The notes beneath the pieces were generated by a model. The model saw nothing but the letters and a program-made list of their open reading frames with translations. It was not told the origin of the DNA and searched no databases. A DNA stretch of 6,322 bases from Clostridiaceae bacterium (lineage in GTDB: Bacteria; Bacillota; Clostridia; Saccharofermentanales; UBA5734): the NCBI GenBank assembly GCA_012727965.1, contig JAAYFZ010000179.1:1-6322 (forward strand), written 5' to 3'. Numbering within the stretch: position 1 is the stretch's first letter; the number at the start of each line of letters is the position of its first letter. Below are positions 1 through 5,378 of this stretch, one piece after another. Position numbers and translations under genes: made by a program.

Positions 1-633
1 ACAACGACCAGACCGGCAAAAGAAACCACTGAGCCGAACCCGAGCCCGACGCCAGAACCTAGTCCAACAGCAGCGCCGACACCGGAGCCGACACCAGTAC
101 CGACACCTATACCGACACCGGTACCAACGACCGCTAAACCAACACCTGCGCCGACGCCGATACCGGAATATATTACACAGATGACGGCGCTGTCATCACA
201 AATTGAACAGGTTGTAGCCAATTCAGGACTTGGAGCCGCGGTCTCGATAGAAAGAGGCGAATCAAGTGTCAGAATAAGACTGATAGCGTCGTTTATCTTC
301 GAACCAGGAACCAAGACACTTATACCGGGTGCGGAAGCTTTGCTGCAAAATGTTGCTACTACTATTGCCCCCTATGCACCGATAGTTACAGCGATGCATA
401 CTGAGGGACATACTGCCGGCGGTGAGATCGATCCGGCAAGTAATATAAATAGTGATATTGAACTAGCATCAGCTCGTGCCGGTATAGTTCTGGATAAGAT
501 AATAGCGTATGGAAGTGGAGTAAACACAGGCATTATTCATACAAGGGGTTATCCAAGCAATCAGTACAACCCGAGCATACCGCCTGAGCAAAATGATAGG
601 GTCGATGTATTACTTAGCAGCAAACCACAATAA
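1..633 (+). CDS. motB: MotB-like flagellar stator protein, 3' part (5' end outside window)
   Basis: The frame is open from base 1 to the TAA at 631-633, so the true start lies upstream. The ATG at 181 is internal and has no ribosome binding site of its own. The visible 210 residues begin with about 55 residues rich in alternating X-Pro (positions 12-55), then an OmpA/MotB-type peptidoglycan-binding domain (about 80-205). Domain landmarks are EGHT (135-138), ELASARA (154-160) and RGYPSNQYNP (182-191). The spacing from the residue after GHT to the conserved Arg159 is 20, the same as I recall for Escherichia coli MotB and longer than in OmpA. MotB anchors the MotA/MotB ion-driven stator to the cell wall; its N-terminal membrane helix would lie upstream. 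The Asp normally following GHT is Ala139 here, and the NRRV-like end is NDRV. Position just before fliL supports MotB, but a different OmpA-domain protein cannot be excluded without the N-terminus. Confidence 0.82.
   Translation, partial: TTTRPAKETTEPNPSPTPEPSPTAAPTPEPTPVPTPIPTPVPTTAKPTPAPTPIPEYITQMTALSSQIEQVVANSGLGAAVSIERGESSVRIRLIASFIFEPGTKTLIPGAEALLQNVATTIAPYAPIVTAMHTEGHTAGGEIDPASNINSDIELASARAGIVLDKIIAYGSGVNTGIIHTRGYPSNQYNPSIPPEQNDRVDVLLSSKPQ
34..165 (+). repeat. Pro/Thr-rich X-Pro repeat region inside motB
   Basis: Codons 12-55 of the visible frame encode almost uninterrupted X-Pro dipeptides, mainly Thr-Pro with Glu, Val, Ile, Ala or Ser variants, built from degenerate CCG-ACA type units. 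Such sequences form stiff, extended, membrane-proximal or wall-spanning linkers. Here the segment would sit between the unseen MotB membrane/plug region and the peptidoglycan-binding domain. It is low-complexity coding sequence, not a separate element. Confidence 0.8.
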
Positions 634-706
634 CCATACTTAAGTCAGTTAGAAGTATTTGACCGAATCCAGGCTTTTGCCAGGTTCAGAAAAATAACAG
701 GTAGAC

Positions 707-712
707 AGGAGA
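707..712 (+). promoter_or_regulatory. Ribosome binding site for fliL (GTG start)
   Basis: AGGAGA lies 7 bases before the GTG at 720 and decides in favour of this non-ATG start. Confidence 0.75.
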
Positions 713-719
713 AATTGCC

Positions 720-1124
720 GTGTTCAAGAAAATCATCATTATAGTTCTTGTTGTGGCTCTGATCGCTGCTGGCGTAGCGTACTATTTATTGACCAAGGAT
801 AAGGTCGTCGACAAGTCATTTAATTATGACCCGGGTGAATATTTCGTTACAGATATTCAGGGCAGCGGCAGCCTTCTGAAAACTGATATAATTCTTCATA
901 TGCATGATTCAGACAATCTGGAGAAGCTGACAGAGAATAACCATCGCATAAGAAGCACGATCATCTTCATCCTCCGGACAAAAAATGAGGAGGAGCTTAA
1001 GGGAGCGAAGATCGAACAGTCTTTGCGAAAAGAGATGCTAAGCGCGCTCAATAAGGAATTTGCGGATGATTTCGAAATGGAACAATTTCTGGGTATCTAT
1101 TTCAATGAGTTTGTCATCCAGTAA
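720..1124 (+). CDS. fliL: Flagellar basal body-associated protein FliL
   Basis: This 134-residue protein has a short N-terminus (MFKK), a single membrane helix at about residues 4-24, and a FliL extracytoplasmic domain after it. Family landmarks are EYFVTDIQGSG (about 40-50), the LKTDIILHM strand (53-61), HRIRSTIIFILRTK (75-88), and the typical ending YFNEFVIQ at the C-terminus. FliL surrounds or associates with the MotAB stator and supports motor output. The length is slightly below that of many FliL proteins but the domain looks complete. The GTG start at 720 is chosen because AGGAGA at 707-712 lies 7 bases upstream and the membrane helix follows at once. The neighbours motB and fliM match the usual Gram-positive order; the gap to fliM is 41 bases. 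Confidence 0.94.
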   Translation: MFKKIIIIVLVVALIAAGVAYYLLTKDKVVDKSFNYDPGEYFVTDIQGSGSLLKTDIILHMHDSDNLEKLTENNHRIRSTIIFILRTKNEEELKGAKIEQSLRKEMLSALNKEFADDFEMEQFLGIYFNEFVIQ

Positions 1125-1150
1125 GAGGCCGGCAGAACTATTAAACAGCG

Positions 1151-1156
1151 AGGAAG
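1151..1156 (+). promoter_or_regulatory. Ribosome binding site for fliM (TTG start)
   Basis: AGGAAG lies 9 bases before the TTG at 1166. The TTG start is supported because the conserved N-terminal LSQSEIDQLL motif of FliM begins only four residues later. Confidence 0.7.
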
Positions 1157-1165
1157 TGAGAATAA

Positions 1166-2161
1166 TTGTCTGAAGTATTATCACAAAGCGAAATAGATCA
1201 GCTGCTGGCTGCTTTGAATTCCGGATCGCCCGATACGGGGATAGAGGAACCTGAACAGTTGGCTTCTGTGCGGCAGTATGATTTTCGTACTGCCAATAAG
1301 ATTCCGCGTGAACAGATCCGTACGCTGCGTACGATCCATGATAATCTGGCCAGACTTATGGCCACGCATCTGACCGGTTCAATCGGTACATATTGCGATA
1401 TCAAGGTATTATCTGTCGAGGAGCAGACTTATGCTGAATTTGCTAATTCAGTAAGCGCCTCCAGTTTGCTGGCAATATACAAAATGTCGCCGCTGAATGG
1501 TTCTGTACTGCTGGAGATGTCTCCGGGCGTCGCTTATGCTATTCTTGAGAGCTTGCTGGGCGGTCATGAGACACCTACAGAGAATCGCCGCCAGTTTACT
1601 GAGATCGACCTCGTAATAATGGAAAAAGTAATCCGCCAGTTTATGCCTTTGATCGGAGATGCCTGGAATAAGGTAGTCAAGATCAAAGCCTCATTGGAAA
1701 CACTTGAAACCAGCATGCAGTTTGCCCAGATCGTTTCACCGAATGATACGATCGCAATTATCACAATGAGCGTTATGCTTGGTGACGAAGAAGATCTGAT
1801 CAATATCTGTATTCCACAGATGGCTATCGAGCCGGTCGCCAAGGATCTGAATATCAGAGTATTCACGAGTATGACACCTGACGCTGTCAAGCATGAATCC
1901 TATCAGGATACTATCATGCATAAGCTTAAGACGACTCTTATACCGCTCAAGGCGGTCCTTTCAGAGACATCGATCACCATTGGCGATATGATAAATCTTC
2001 AGATCGGTGATGTTATTCAATTAGAACATAAAGTGGGAGACCCCGTTAAGATAGAAATCGGCCATATCCCCCGTTTGTACGGCGTCCTGGGTACCAGGAA
2101 CAACAGATACGCTGTCAGGGTAGGAGAGATCATACAAGAGGAGGAATCAGACGATGAGTGA
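1166..2161 (+). CDS. fliM: Flagellar motor switch protein FliM
   Basis: FliM is the C-ring protein that binds phospho-CheY and passes the switching signal to FliG. The 331 residues match the family's usual length. The N-terminal CheY-P-binding segment LSQSEIDQLL is at 5-14. The CheC-like middle domain runs from about residue 38 (YDFRTANKIPREQIRTL) to about 228, with EEQTYAEF (85-92), the LLGG motif (130-133), RRQFTEID (141-148) and INICIP (212-217). The C-terminal SPOA (FliN-like) domain lies at about 247-323 and contains IGDMINLQIGDVIQL (272-286). The middle domain shows no CheC-type phosphatase motif, as expected for FliM. A mildly unusual point is GGHE at 132-135, where many FliM proteins have GGxG. 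The start is TTG with a good Shine-Dalgarno. The last 8 bases overlap fliY, which suggests coupled expression of the two switch proteins. Confidence 0.97.
   Translation: MSEVLSQSEIDQLLAALNSGSPDTGIEEPEQLASVRQYDFRTANKIPREQIRTLRTIHDNLARLMATHLTGSIGTYCDIKVLSVEEQTYAEFANSVSASSLLAIYKMSPLNGSVLLEMSPGVAYAILESLLGGHETPTENRRQFTEIDLVIMEKVIRQFMPLIGDAWNKVVKIKASLETLETSMQFAQIVSPNDTIAIITMSVMLGDEEDLINICIPQMAIEPVAKDLNIRVFTSMTPDAVKHESYQDTIMHKLKTTLIPLKAVLSETSITIGDMINLQIGDVIQLEHKVGDPVKIEIGHIPRLYGVLGTRNNRYAVRVGEIIQEEESDDE
2139..2144 (+). promoter_or_regulatory. Ribosome binding site for fliY inside the end of fliM
   Basis: A perfect AGGAGG lies 9 bases before the ATG at 2154, within the last codons of fliM. It fixes the fliY start even though the genes overlap by 8 bases. 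Confidence 0.85.
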
Positions 2162-3761
2162 ACTGATGACCCAGGAAGAAATTAACGCCATGCTCGGTGG
2201 CGCAACAACAGATACCAGCGGCGGTACGGATGAACTGCCGGCCGTTGAAGAGTCGGTTCAGGAGTCGGTTCCAGAGTCTGTTTCAGATCCTGTTGAGGAG
2301 TCTGTGCCGGATTTAGGTCAGGTAGATGTCAAGCATAATCCGGACCTGGCAGCACCGCTGCTCCATAATATACCGGAACAAGTTCCGGAATGTCTTGAAG
2401 CGATGGAGGCCGATGCACTAGGAGAAATCGGTAATATCTGCATGGGCGCGGCGGCAACCGCTCTCTATACGATACTAGGACGCAAGGTCTCGATCACGAC
2501 ACCTCTAGTCGAATGTACTACACCGGATTTTCTGGCGGAGGAGTATGATATACCCTTCGTAGTAGTAAATGTCGAATATACAGAAGGTGTAATCGGCAAT
2601 AATCTGTTGATCCTGCGTATAGATGATGTCAAGAAGATTACTGATATCATGATGGGCGGCGAGGGCGTTATTTCGGATGAAGACCTCAGCGAGCTGCACT
2701 TAAGCGCCATCAGCGAGGCTATGAACCAGATGATGGGCGGCATGTCTACTTCGATGGCAGATATGCTTAACCGCATTGTCAACATATCACCTCCTCAAAC
2801 GATGGTGGTAGAGCTTAATGGCAAGGAGATCAGGGACCTGATCGATAGCCAGTCCGACTCTCTAGTCAAGATCGGCTTCAAAATGGAGATTGAAGGAATC
2901 ATCGACAGCGGTATTATGCAGCTGATGCCTTTTACCTTCGCACAGGAGCTAGTCGGCACAGTCATGGGTACCTTCTCTGAAAAGGCAAATGCTCCCGCAG
3001 TATCAGCTCCGGTTTCTGAACCCACACCCTTACCCTTACCCGAATCTGAACCTGTACCTCAACCTCAGCATGAGCAGCCCGCTCCGGCACCACAGCAGGC
3101 ACAGCCTGAGCAGTATAGTGCTGCGCAGCCGGAAATGCCGCAGCCTCCTATGGGCGGCATGCCACAACAGGCACCGGGACAACAGCCTCCACAGCAGGGT
3201 CAACCCGCTGGCTATCCTCAATATCCAGGATATCCGCAATATCCTCCGTATTCAGGACAACCGGGCGGCGAACATGGTGCTAATGGTCAACCATATCCAC
3301 AGTATCCGCCATATCCGCCTTATGGTTATCCGCCGTACGGTGCTGGGCAGCAAAACGGCTGGCCGCAGATGCCGCCCCAGATGCAACCGCAGATGCAGCA
3401 GGCAAGAGCACAGGTAAGAAGCGAAGAAGTACAAATTGACGCGCATCCGGTCCGTCTCGACAATTTCGACCCGATGTACGACAACATGGGCATACCTTCT
3501 GAAGACGGCATGGACATGATTATGGATGTGCCTCTGCAGATTACGGTAGAACTCGGACAGAGCAAAAAATCGATAAAAGATATTCTCGACATCACAGTTG
3601 GTTCAATCATCACACTGGACAAAGTCGCCGGCGAGCCGGTAGACATCGTTGTCAACGGTAAAATGATAGCCAGAGGTGAAGTCATAGTAATCGATGACAG
3701 CTATGGCGTCAGAATCACTGAGATCGTATCGCCTTCAAGCAGGCTGCGTAATATCAAATGA
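2154..3761 (+). CDS. fliY: Flagellar motor switch phosphatase FliY (CheC-type domain plus FliN domain)
   Basis: FliY is a C-ring protein that also dephosphorylates CheY-P. At 535 residues it is much longer than Bacillus subtilis FliY (about 380). The N-terminus (LMTQEEINAMLGG, 4-16) resembles the CheY-binding motif of FliM. A Glu/Ser/Val-rich spacer follows (31-55). The CheC-like domain (about 76-273) keeps both phosphatase sites: D87-x3-E91-x2-N94 with Pro117, and S184-x3-E188-x2-N191 with Pro213. Residues about 278-420 form a Pro/Gln/Tyr-rich low-complexity linker. The C-terminal SPOA/FliN domain is at about 457-531 (LQITVELGQSKKSIKDIL, then IITLDKVAGEPVDIVVNG). The ATG has a perfect AGGAGG upstream. 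The final ATGA overlaps fliO, with no cheY between them. The domain assignment is direct from sequence; the catalytic role is inferred from intact motifs. Confidence 0.96.
   Translation: MSELMTQEEINAMLGGATTDTSGGTDELPAVEESVQESVPESVSDPVEESVPDLGQVDVKHNPDLAAPLLHNIPEQVPECLEAMEADALGEIGNICMGAAATALYTILGRKVSITTPLVECTTPDFLAEEYDIPFVVVNVEYTEGVIGNNLLILRIDDVKKITDIMMGGEGVISDEDLSELHLSAISEAMNQMMGGMSTSMADMLNRIVNISPPQTMVVELNGKEIRDLIDSQSDSLVKIGFKMEIEGIIDSGIMQLMPFTFAQELVGTVMGTFSEKANAPAVSAPVSEPTPLPLPESEPVPQPQHEQPAPAPQQAQPEQYSAAQPEMPQPPMGGMPQQAPGQQPPQQGQPAGYPQYPGYPQYPPYSGQPGGEHGANGQPYPQYPPYPPYGYPPYGAGQQNGWPQMPPQMQPQMQQARAQVRSEEVQIDAHPVRLDNFDPMYDNMGIPSEDGMDMIMDVPLQITVELGQSKKSIKDILDITVGSIITLDKVAGEPVDIVVNGKMIARGEVIVIDDSYGVRITEIVSPSSRLRNIK
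2985..3413 (+). repeat. Low-complexity Pro/Gln/Tyr repeat region inside fliY
   Basis: Codons about 278-420 of fliY first encode Pro/Glu/Ser/Gln-rich sequence, then a Tyr-Pro-rich block at 3213-3341 with units such as YPQYPGYPQYPPY and YPQYPPYPPYGYPPYG, then a Met/Gln/Pro stretch (WPQMPPQMQPQMQQ). Degenerate TATCC and CCG-based units at DNA level suggest expansion by slippage or unequal recombination. The region joins the CheC-like and FliN domains and is very probably disordered. Confidence 0.85.
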
Positions 3762-4213
3762 TCAGGCTGAACGCGGCGGGAGGAACATGGCTCGATATGC
3801 TGGGACTGGTTATGATAACAGTCCTGGTATTGGCAGCGACCTGGCTTGCGACCAAATGGATCGGACGCAGGTCTCAGCTTAGCCATAACAGCCGTAATGT
3901 TAAAATCATCGAGCGGACACCGATCGCAAAGGACAAGTATCTTGCGATCATTGAGGTAGCTGGCAAGTTTTATTTGATCAGTGTGACTGCGCAAAACGTG
4001 CAGATGATGACTGAGATCGAAGATCCGGACAAGCTGAAAAAACAACCGCAACCAGTGAACCAGTCTTTTGCCAGTATGTATAAGATCATCAAGGAAAAAG
4101 GCATCCGCGGCCTGTCTGACCCAGAGTCCTACAGAGGCGGTTCAGATGCAGGCGATGAGACAGAAGATACTTCAGAGGATGACGATAATCGATTTGAGAA
4201 GGGTGAACATTGA
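3758..4213 (+). CDS. fliO: Flagellar export apparatus protein FliO (FliZ in Bacillus)
   Basis: This 151-residue protein has a short N-terminus, one membrane helix (about 14-34, MLGLVMITVLVLAATWLATK) and a basic stop-transfer patch (WIGRR). A FliO-type cytoplasmic domain follows at about 47-90, with VKIIERTPIAKDKYLAIIE and GKFYLISVTAQNVQMM, the usual pattern of a basic strand followed by an LLxVT-like strand. The C-terminal tail (126-151) is acidic and probably disordered. FliO helps assemble the FliP ring of the export gate. It is the least conserved member of the set, so position directly before fliP matters for the call. The ATG shares an ATGA overlap with the fliY stop and has no clear Shine-Dalgarno, which suggests translational coupling. 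An in-frame ATG at 3797 is a weaker alternative, preceded by GGGAGG (3778-3783) but with a long 13-base gap. Confidence 0.87.
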   Translation: MIRLNAAGGTWLDMLGLVMITVLVLAATWLATKWIGRRSQLSHNSRNVKIIERTPIAKDKYLAIIEVAGKFYLISVTAQNVQMMTEIEDPDKLKKQPQPVNQSFASMYKIIKEKGIRGLSDPESYRGGSDAGDETEDTSEDDDNRFEKGEH

Positions 4214-4962
4214 TGACGCAGCAGCGAAAACGCAAATTACATACAGCAGCTAAGCTGATAGCGGCTCTGGCCTGTTTGCCGGTGATATTGCTGCTTACCG
4301 GTTCGAAGGTTTCAGCTCAGATCACGCTGCCGGACGATCGTACGTCGACGCAGCAGCTGCTTCTATTGCTGACGATTCTGTCACTTCTGCCCTCGGTACT
4401 GATCATGATGACCAGTTTTACCAGGATCATTATCGTACTTGGATTCGTTAGAAACGCGATCGGCACGCAGAATACGCCGCCCAATCAGGTCCTGGTTGGA
4501 TTGTCGCTGTTTCTGACATTTTTCTTCATGGCACCGGTTTTTGCTGAGATCAATACAAATGCCTATCAGCCCTATGTTTCCGGTCAGATAGATCAGGATG
4601 AAGCGATCGATGAAGCTATGAAACCAATGAGGGTATTCATGGGTCGACAGACTGATACCAAGGATCTTGAACTGTTTATGAATATGGCCGGGATCGCTTC
4701 GGTCGAGACAGTAGATGATATACCGGCAACAGTATTGATACCGGCTTTTATGACGAGTGAACTCAAGCGAGCCTTCCAGATCGGATTTTTCATTTTCATT
4801 CCGTTTCTGGTCATCGATATGATCGTAGCCAGTACACTTATGTCCATGGGTATGATGATGCTCCCGCCGACGGTTATTTCATTGCCGTTTAAGATATTAC
4901 TGTTCGTGCTGGTGGATGGCTGGAGTCTGGTCATTAAGACACTATTTAACAGCTTTGGCTAG
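4213..4962 (+). CDS. fliP: Flagellar type III export gate protein FliP
   Basis: FliP forms the pentameric core of the export gate in the membrane with FliQ and FliR. The 249 residues start with a cleavable-looking signal peptide: a basic QQRKRKLH region, a hydrophobic core (14-30), and VSA before Gln36. Mature landmarks are TSFTRIIIVLGFVRNAIGTQ (67-86), PPNQVLVGLSLFLTFFFMAP (89-108), the central segment MKPMRVFM (136-143), and the family signature IPAFMTSELKRAFQIGF (176-192) followed by FLVIDMIVASTLMSMGMMMLPP. The Met-rich part of the last segment fits the gate's methionine gasket. The ATG at 4213 is preferred. A TTG one codon upstream (4210) is also possible, since the AAGGG at 4199-4203 would be 6 bases from TTG and 9 from ATG. 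The start overlaps the fliO stop (TGATG). A 145-base gap with repeats follows. Confidence 0.98.
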   Translation: MTQQRKRKLHTAAKLIAALACLPVILLLTGSKVSAQITLPDDRTSTQQLLLLLTILSLLPSVLIMMTSFTRIIIVLGFVRNAIGTQNTPPNQVLVGLSLFLTFFFMAPVFAEINTNAYQPYVSGQIDQDEAIDEAMKPMRVFMGRQTDTKDLELFMNMAGIASVETVDDIPATVLIPAFMTSELKRAFQIGFFIFIPFLVIDMIVASTLMSMGMMMLPPTVISLPFKILLFVLVDGWSLVIKTLFNSFG

Positions 4963-4972
4963 CGATCCACAA

Positions 4973-5059
4973 TGTGGCGTTATGCAACATTAGTTAAAAC
5001 GCTAACAGTGTGGCGATATGCAACAATTGCAAATGATTAGAATGTGGCGATATGCAACA
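4973..5059. repeat. Three direct repeats of a 17-base imperfect dyad
   Basis: Copies are at 4973-4989 (TGTGGCGTTATGCAACA), 5009-5025 and 5043-5059 (both TGTGGCGATATGCAACA). Copy 1 differs from the others at a single base. The start-to-start distances are 36 and 34 bases, and the intervening 19 and 17 bases are dissimilar, so only the 17-mer is conserved. Each copy is an imperfect inverted repeat, TGTGGC / GCAACA around GTTAT or GATAT. That would suit a dimeric DNA-binding protein or a very small RNA hairpin. Each copy, with the base before it, also reads (ATG or GTG)-Trp-Arg-Tyr-Ala-Thr. The repeat family is not one I recognise. It could be an operator cluster, a dispersed intergenic repeat that landed here, or micro-ORF sequence. 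Confidence 0.85.
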
Positions 5060-5092
5060 AATACAGAAAAACAGGTCCGTAAGGTTTAAGGG

Positions 5093-5098
5093 AAGGAG
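5093..5098 (+). promoter_or_regulatory. Ribosome binding site for fliQ (TTG start)
   Basis: AAGGAG lies 9 bases before the TTG at 5108. It gives fliQ its own initiation signal after the repeat gap, where coupling to fliP is not possible. A GTG at 5100 is out of frame and too close. Confidence 0.78.
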
Positions 5099-5107
5099 AG
5101 TGACAGT

Positions 5108-5377
5108 TTGTCGCAGGGAGAAGTACTAACAATAATGCAGCAGGCGATATACACGATACTGAAGGTCGCCGCACCGATGATGATCACAGCCCTGGTCGTT
5201 GGTCTGCTGATTTCGATGTTTCAGGCGATGACGCAGATCAATGAGCAGACCTTGGTCTTCGTTCCGAAAATTCTGGCAGTATTGCTCGCTCTCGTTATTT
5301 TCGGCAGCTGGATGATGACGACACTGATCGAATTTACGATCAAGCTGTTCGACAGCCTGCCGACGCTGATGTCCTGA
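5108..5377 (+). CDS. fliQ: Flagellar type III export gate protein FliQ
   Basis: This 89-residue protein is the usual FliQ length with two membrane helices (about 16-38 and 48-72). Landmarks are the N-terminal MSQGEVLTIMQQAIYTILKV, the loop motif ISMFQAMTQINEQTLVFVPK (35-54) that is nearly invariant in FliQ/SctS proteins, and the short amphipathic C-terminal tail. FliQ packs around the FliP/FliR core in the export gate. The TTG start is fixed by AAGGAG 9 bases upstream and by the conserved N-terminus. The stop is one base from the fliR start. Confidence 0.98.
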   Translation: MSQGEVLTIMQQAIYTILKVAAPMMITALVVGLLISMFQAMTQINEQTLVFVPKILAVLLALVIFGSWMMTTLIEFTIKLFDSLPTLMS

Positions 5378-5378
5378 A

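Larger units (their letters stand above)
4963..5107 (+). other. Repeat-bearing intergenic gap between fliP and fliQ
   Basis: This 145-base gap interrupts a region in which the other junctions from fliM to flhB overlap or are 1-3 bases apart. Most of it is occupied by three 17-base direct repeats, and the fliQ ribosome binding site lies at its end. I see no hairpin followed by a T-run and no convincing promoter pair. One TAGAAT (5038-5043) resembles a -10 box but has no matching -35. Confidence 0.8.

Noticed and set aside
181..183. ATG as the start of the first gene
   Set aside because: The frame is open back to base 1 with a continuous Pro/Thr-rich protein sequence, and no ribosome binding site precedes this ATG; it is an internal Met.
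659..695. TTGACC and AAAAAT as a promoter before fliL
   Set aside because: The spacing is about 25 bases and the second hexamer is poor; no sigma-28-like pair is seen either.
1981..1990. TGGCGATATG inside fliM, identical to part of the fliP-fliQ repeat
   Set aside because: Only 10 bases match, within conserved FliM coding sequence (IGDM); it is best explained by chance.
2989..3417. 142-codon + strand ORF overlapping fliY
   Set aside because: It is a shadow frame of the low-complexity linker, rich in Arg, His and Leu through shifted Pro/Gln codons, with no start signal.
3787..3882. Small out-of-frame ORF after GGGAGG inside fliO
   Set aside because: The ATG is only 3 bases after the Shine-Dalgarno-like sequence, the peptide has no recognisable features, and it lies fully inside the well-supported fliO frame.
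4990..5006. Small inverted repeats (TTAG/CTAA, GTTA/TAAC) between repeat copies 1 and 2
   Set aside because: The stems are 4 base pairs, mutually exclusive and without a T-run; not a credible terminator.
5038..5043. TAGAAT as a -10 box for a fliQ promoter
   Set aside because: No -35-like hexamer lies at suitable distance (the bases 17 upstream read GATATG), so one good hexamer in AT-rich spacer is not enough.
4973..5059. Short CRISPR-like array (repeat, spacer, repeat, spacer, repeat)
   Set aside because: The repeats are only 17 bases, the spacers 17-19 bases, there are three units and no cas genes nearby; this is below any known CRISPR geometry.
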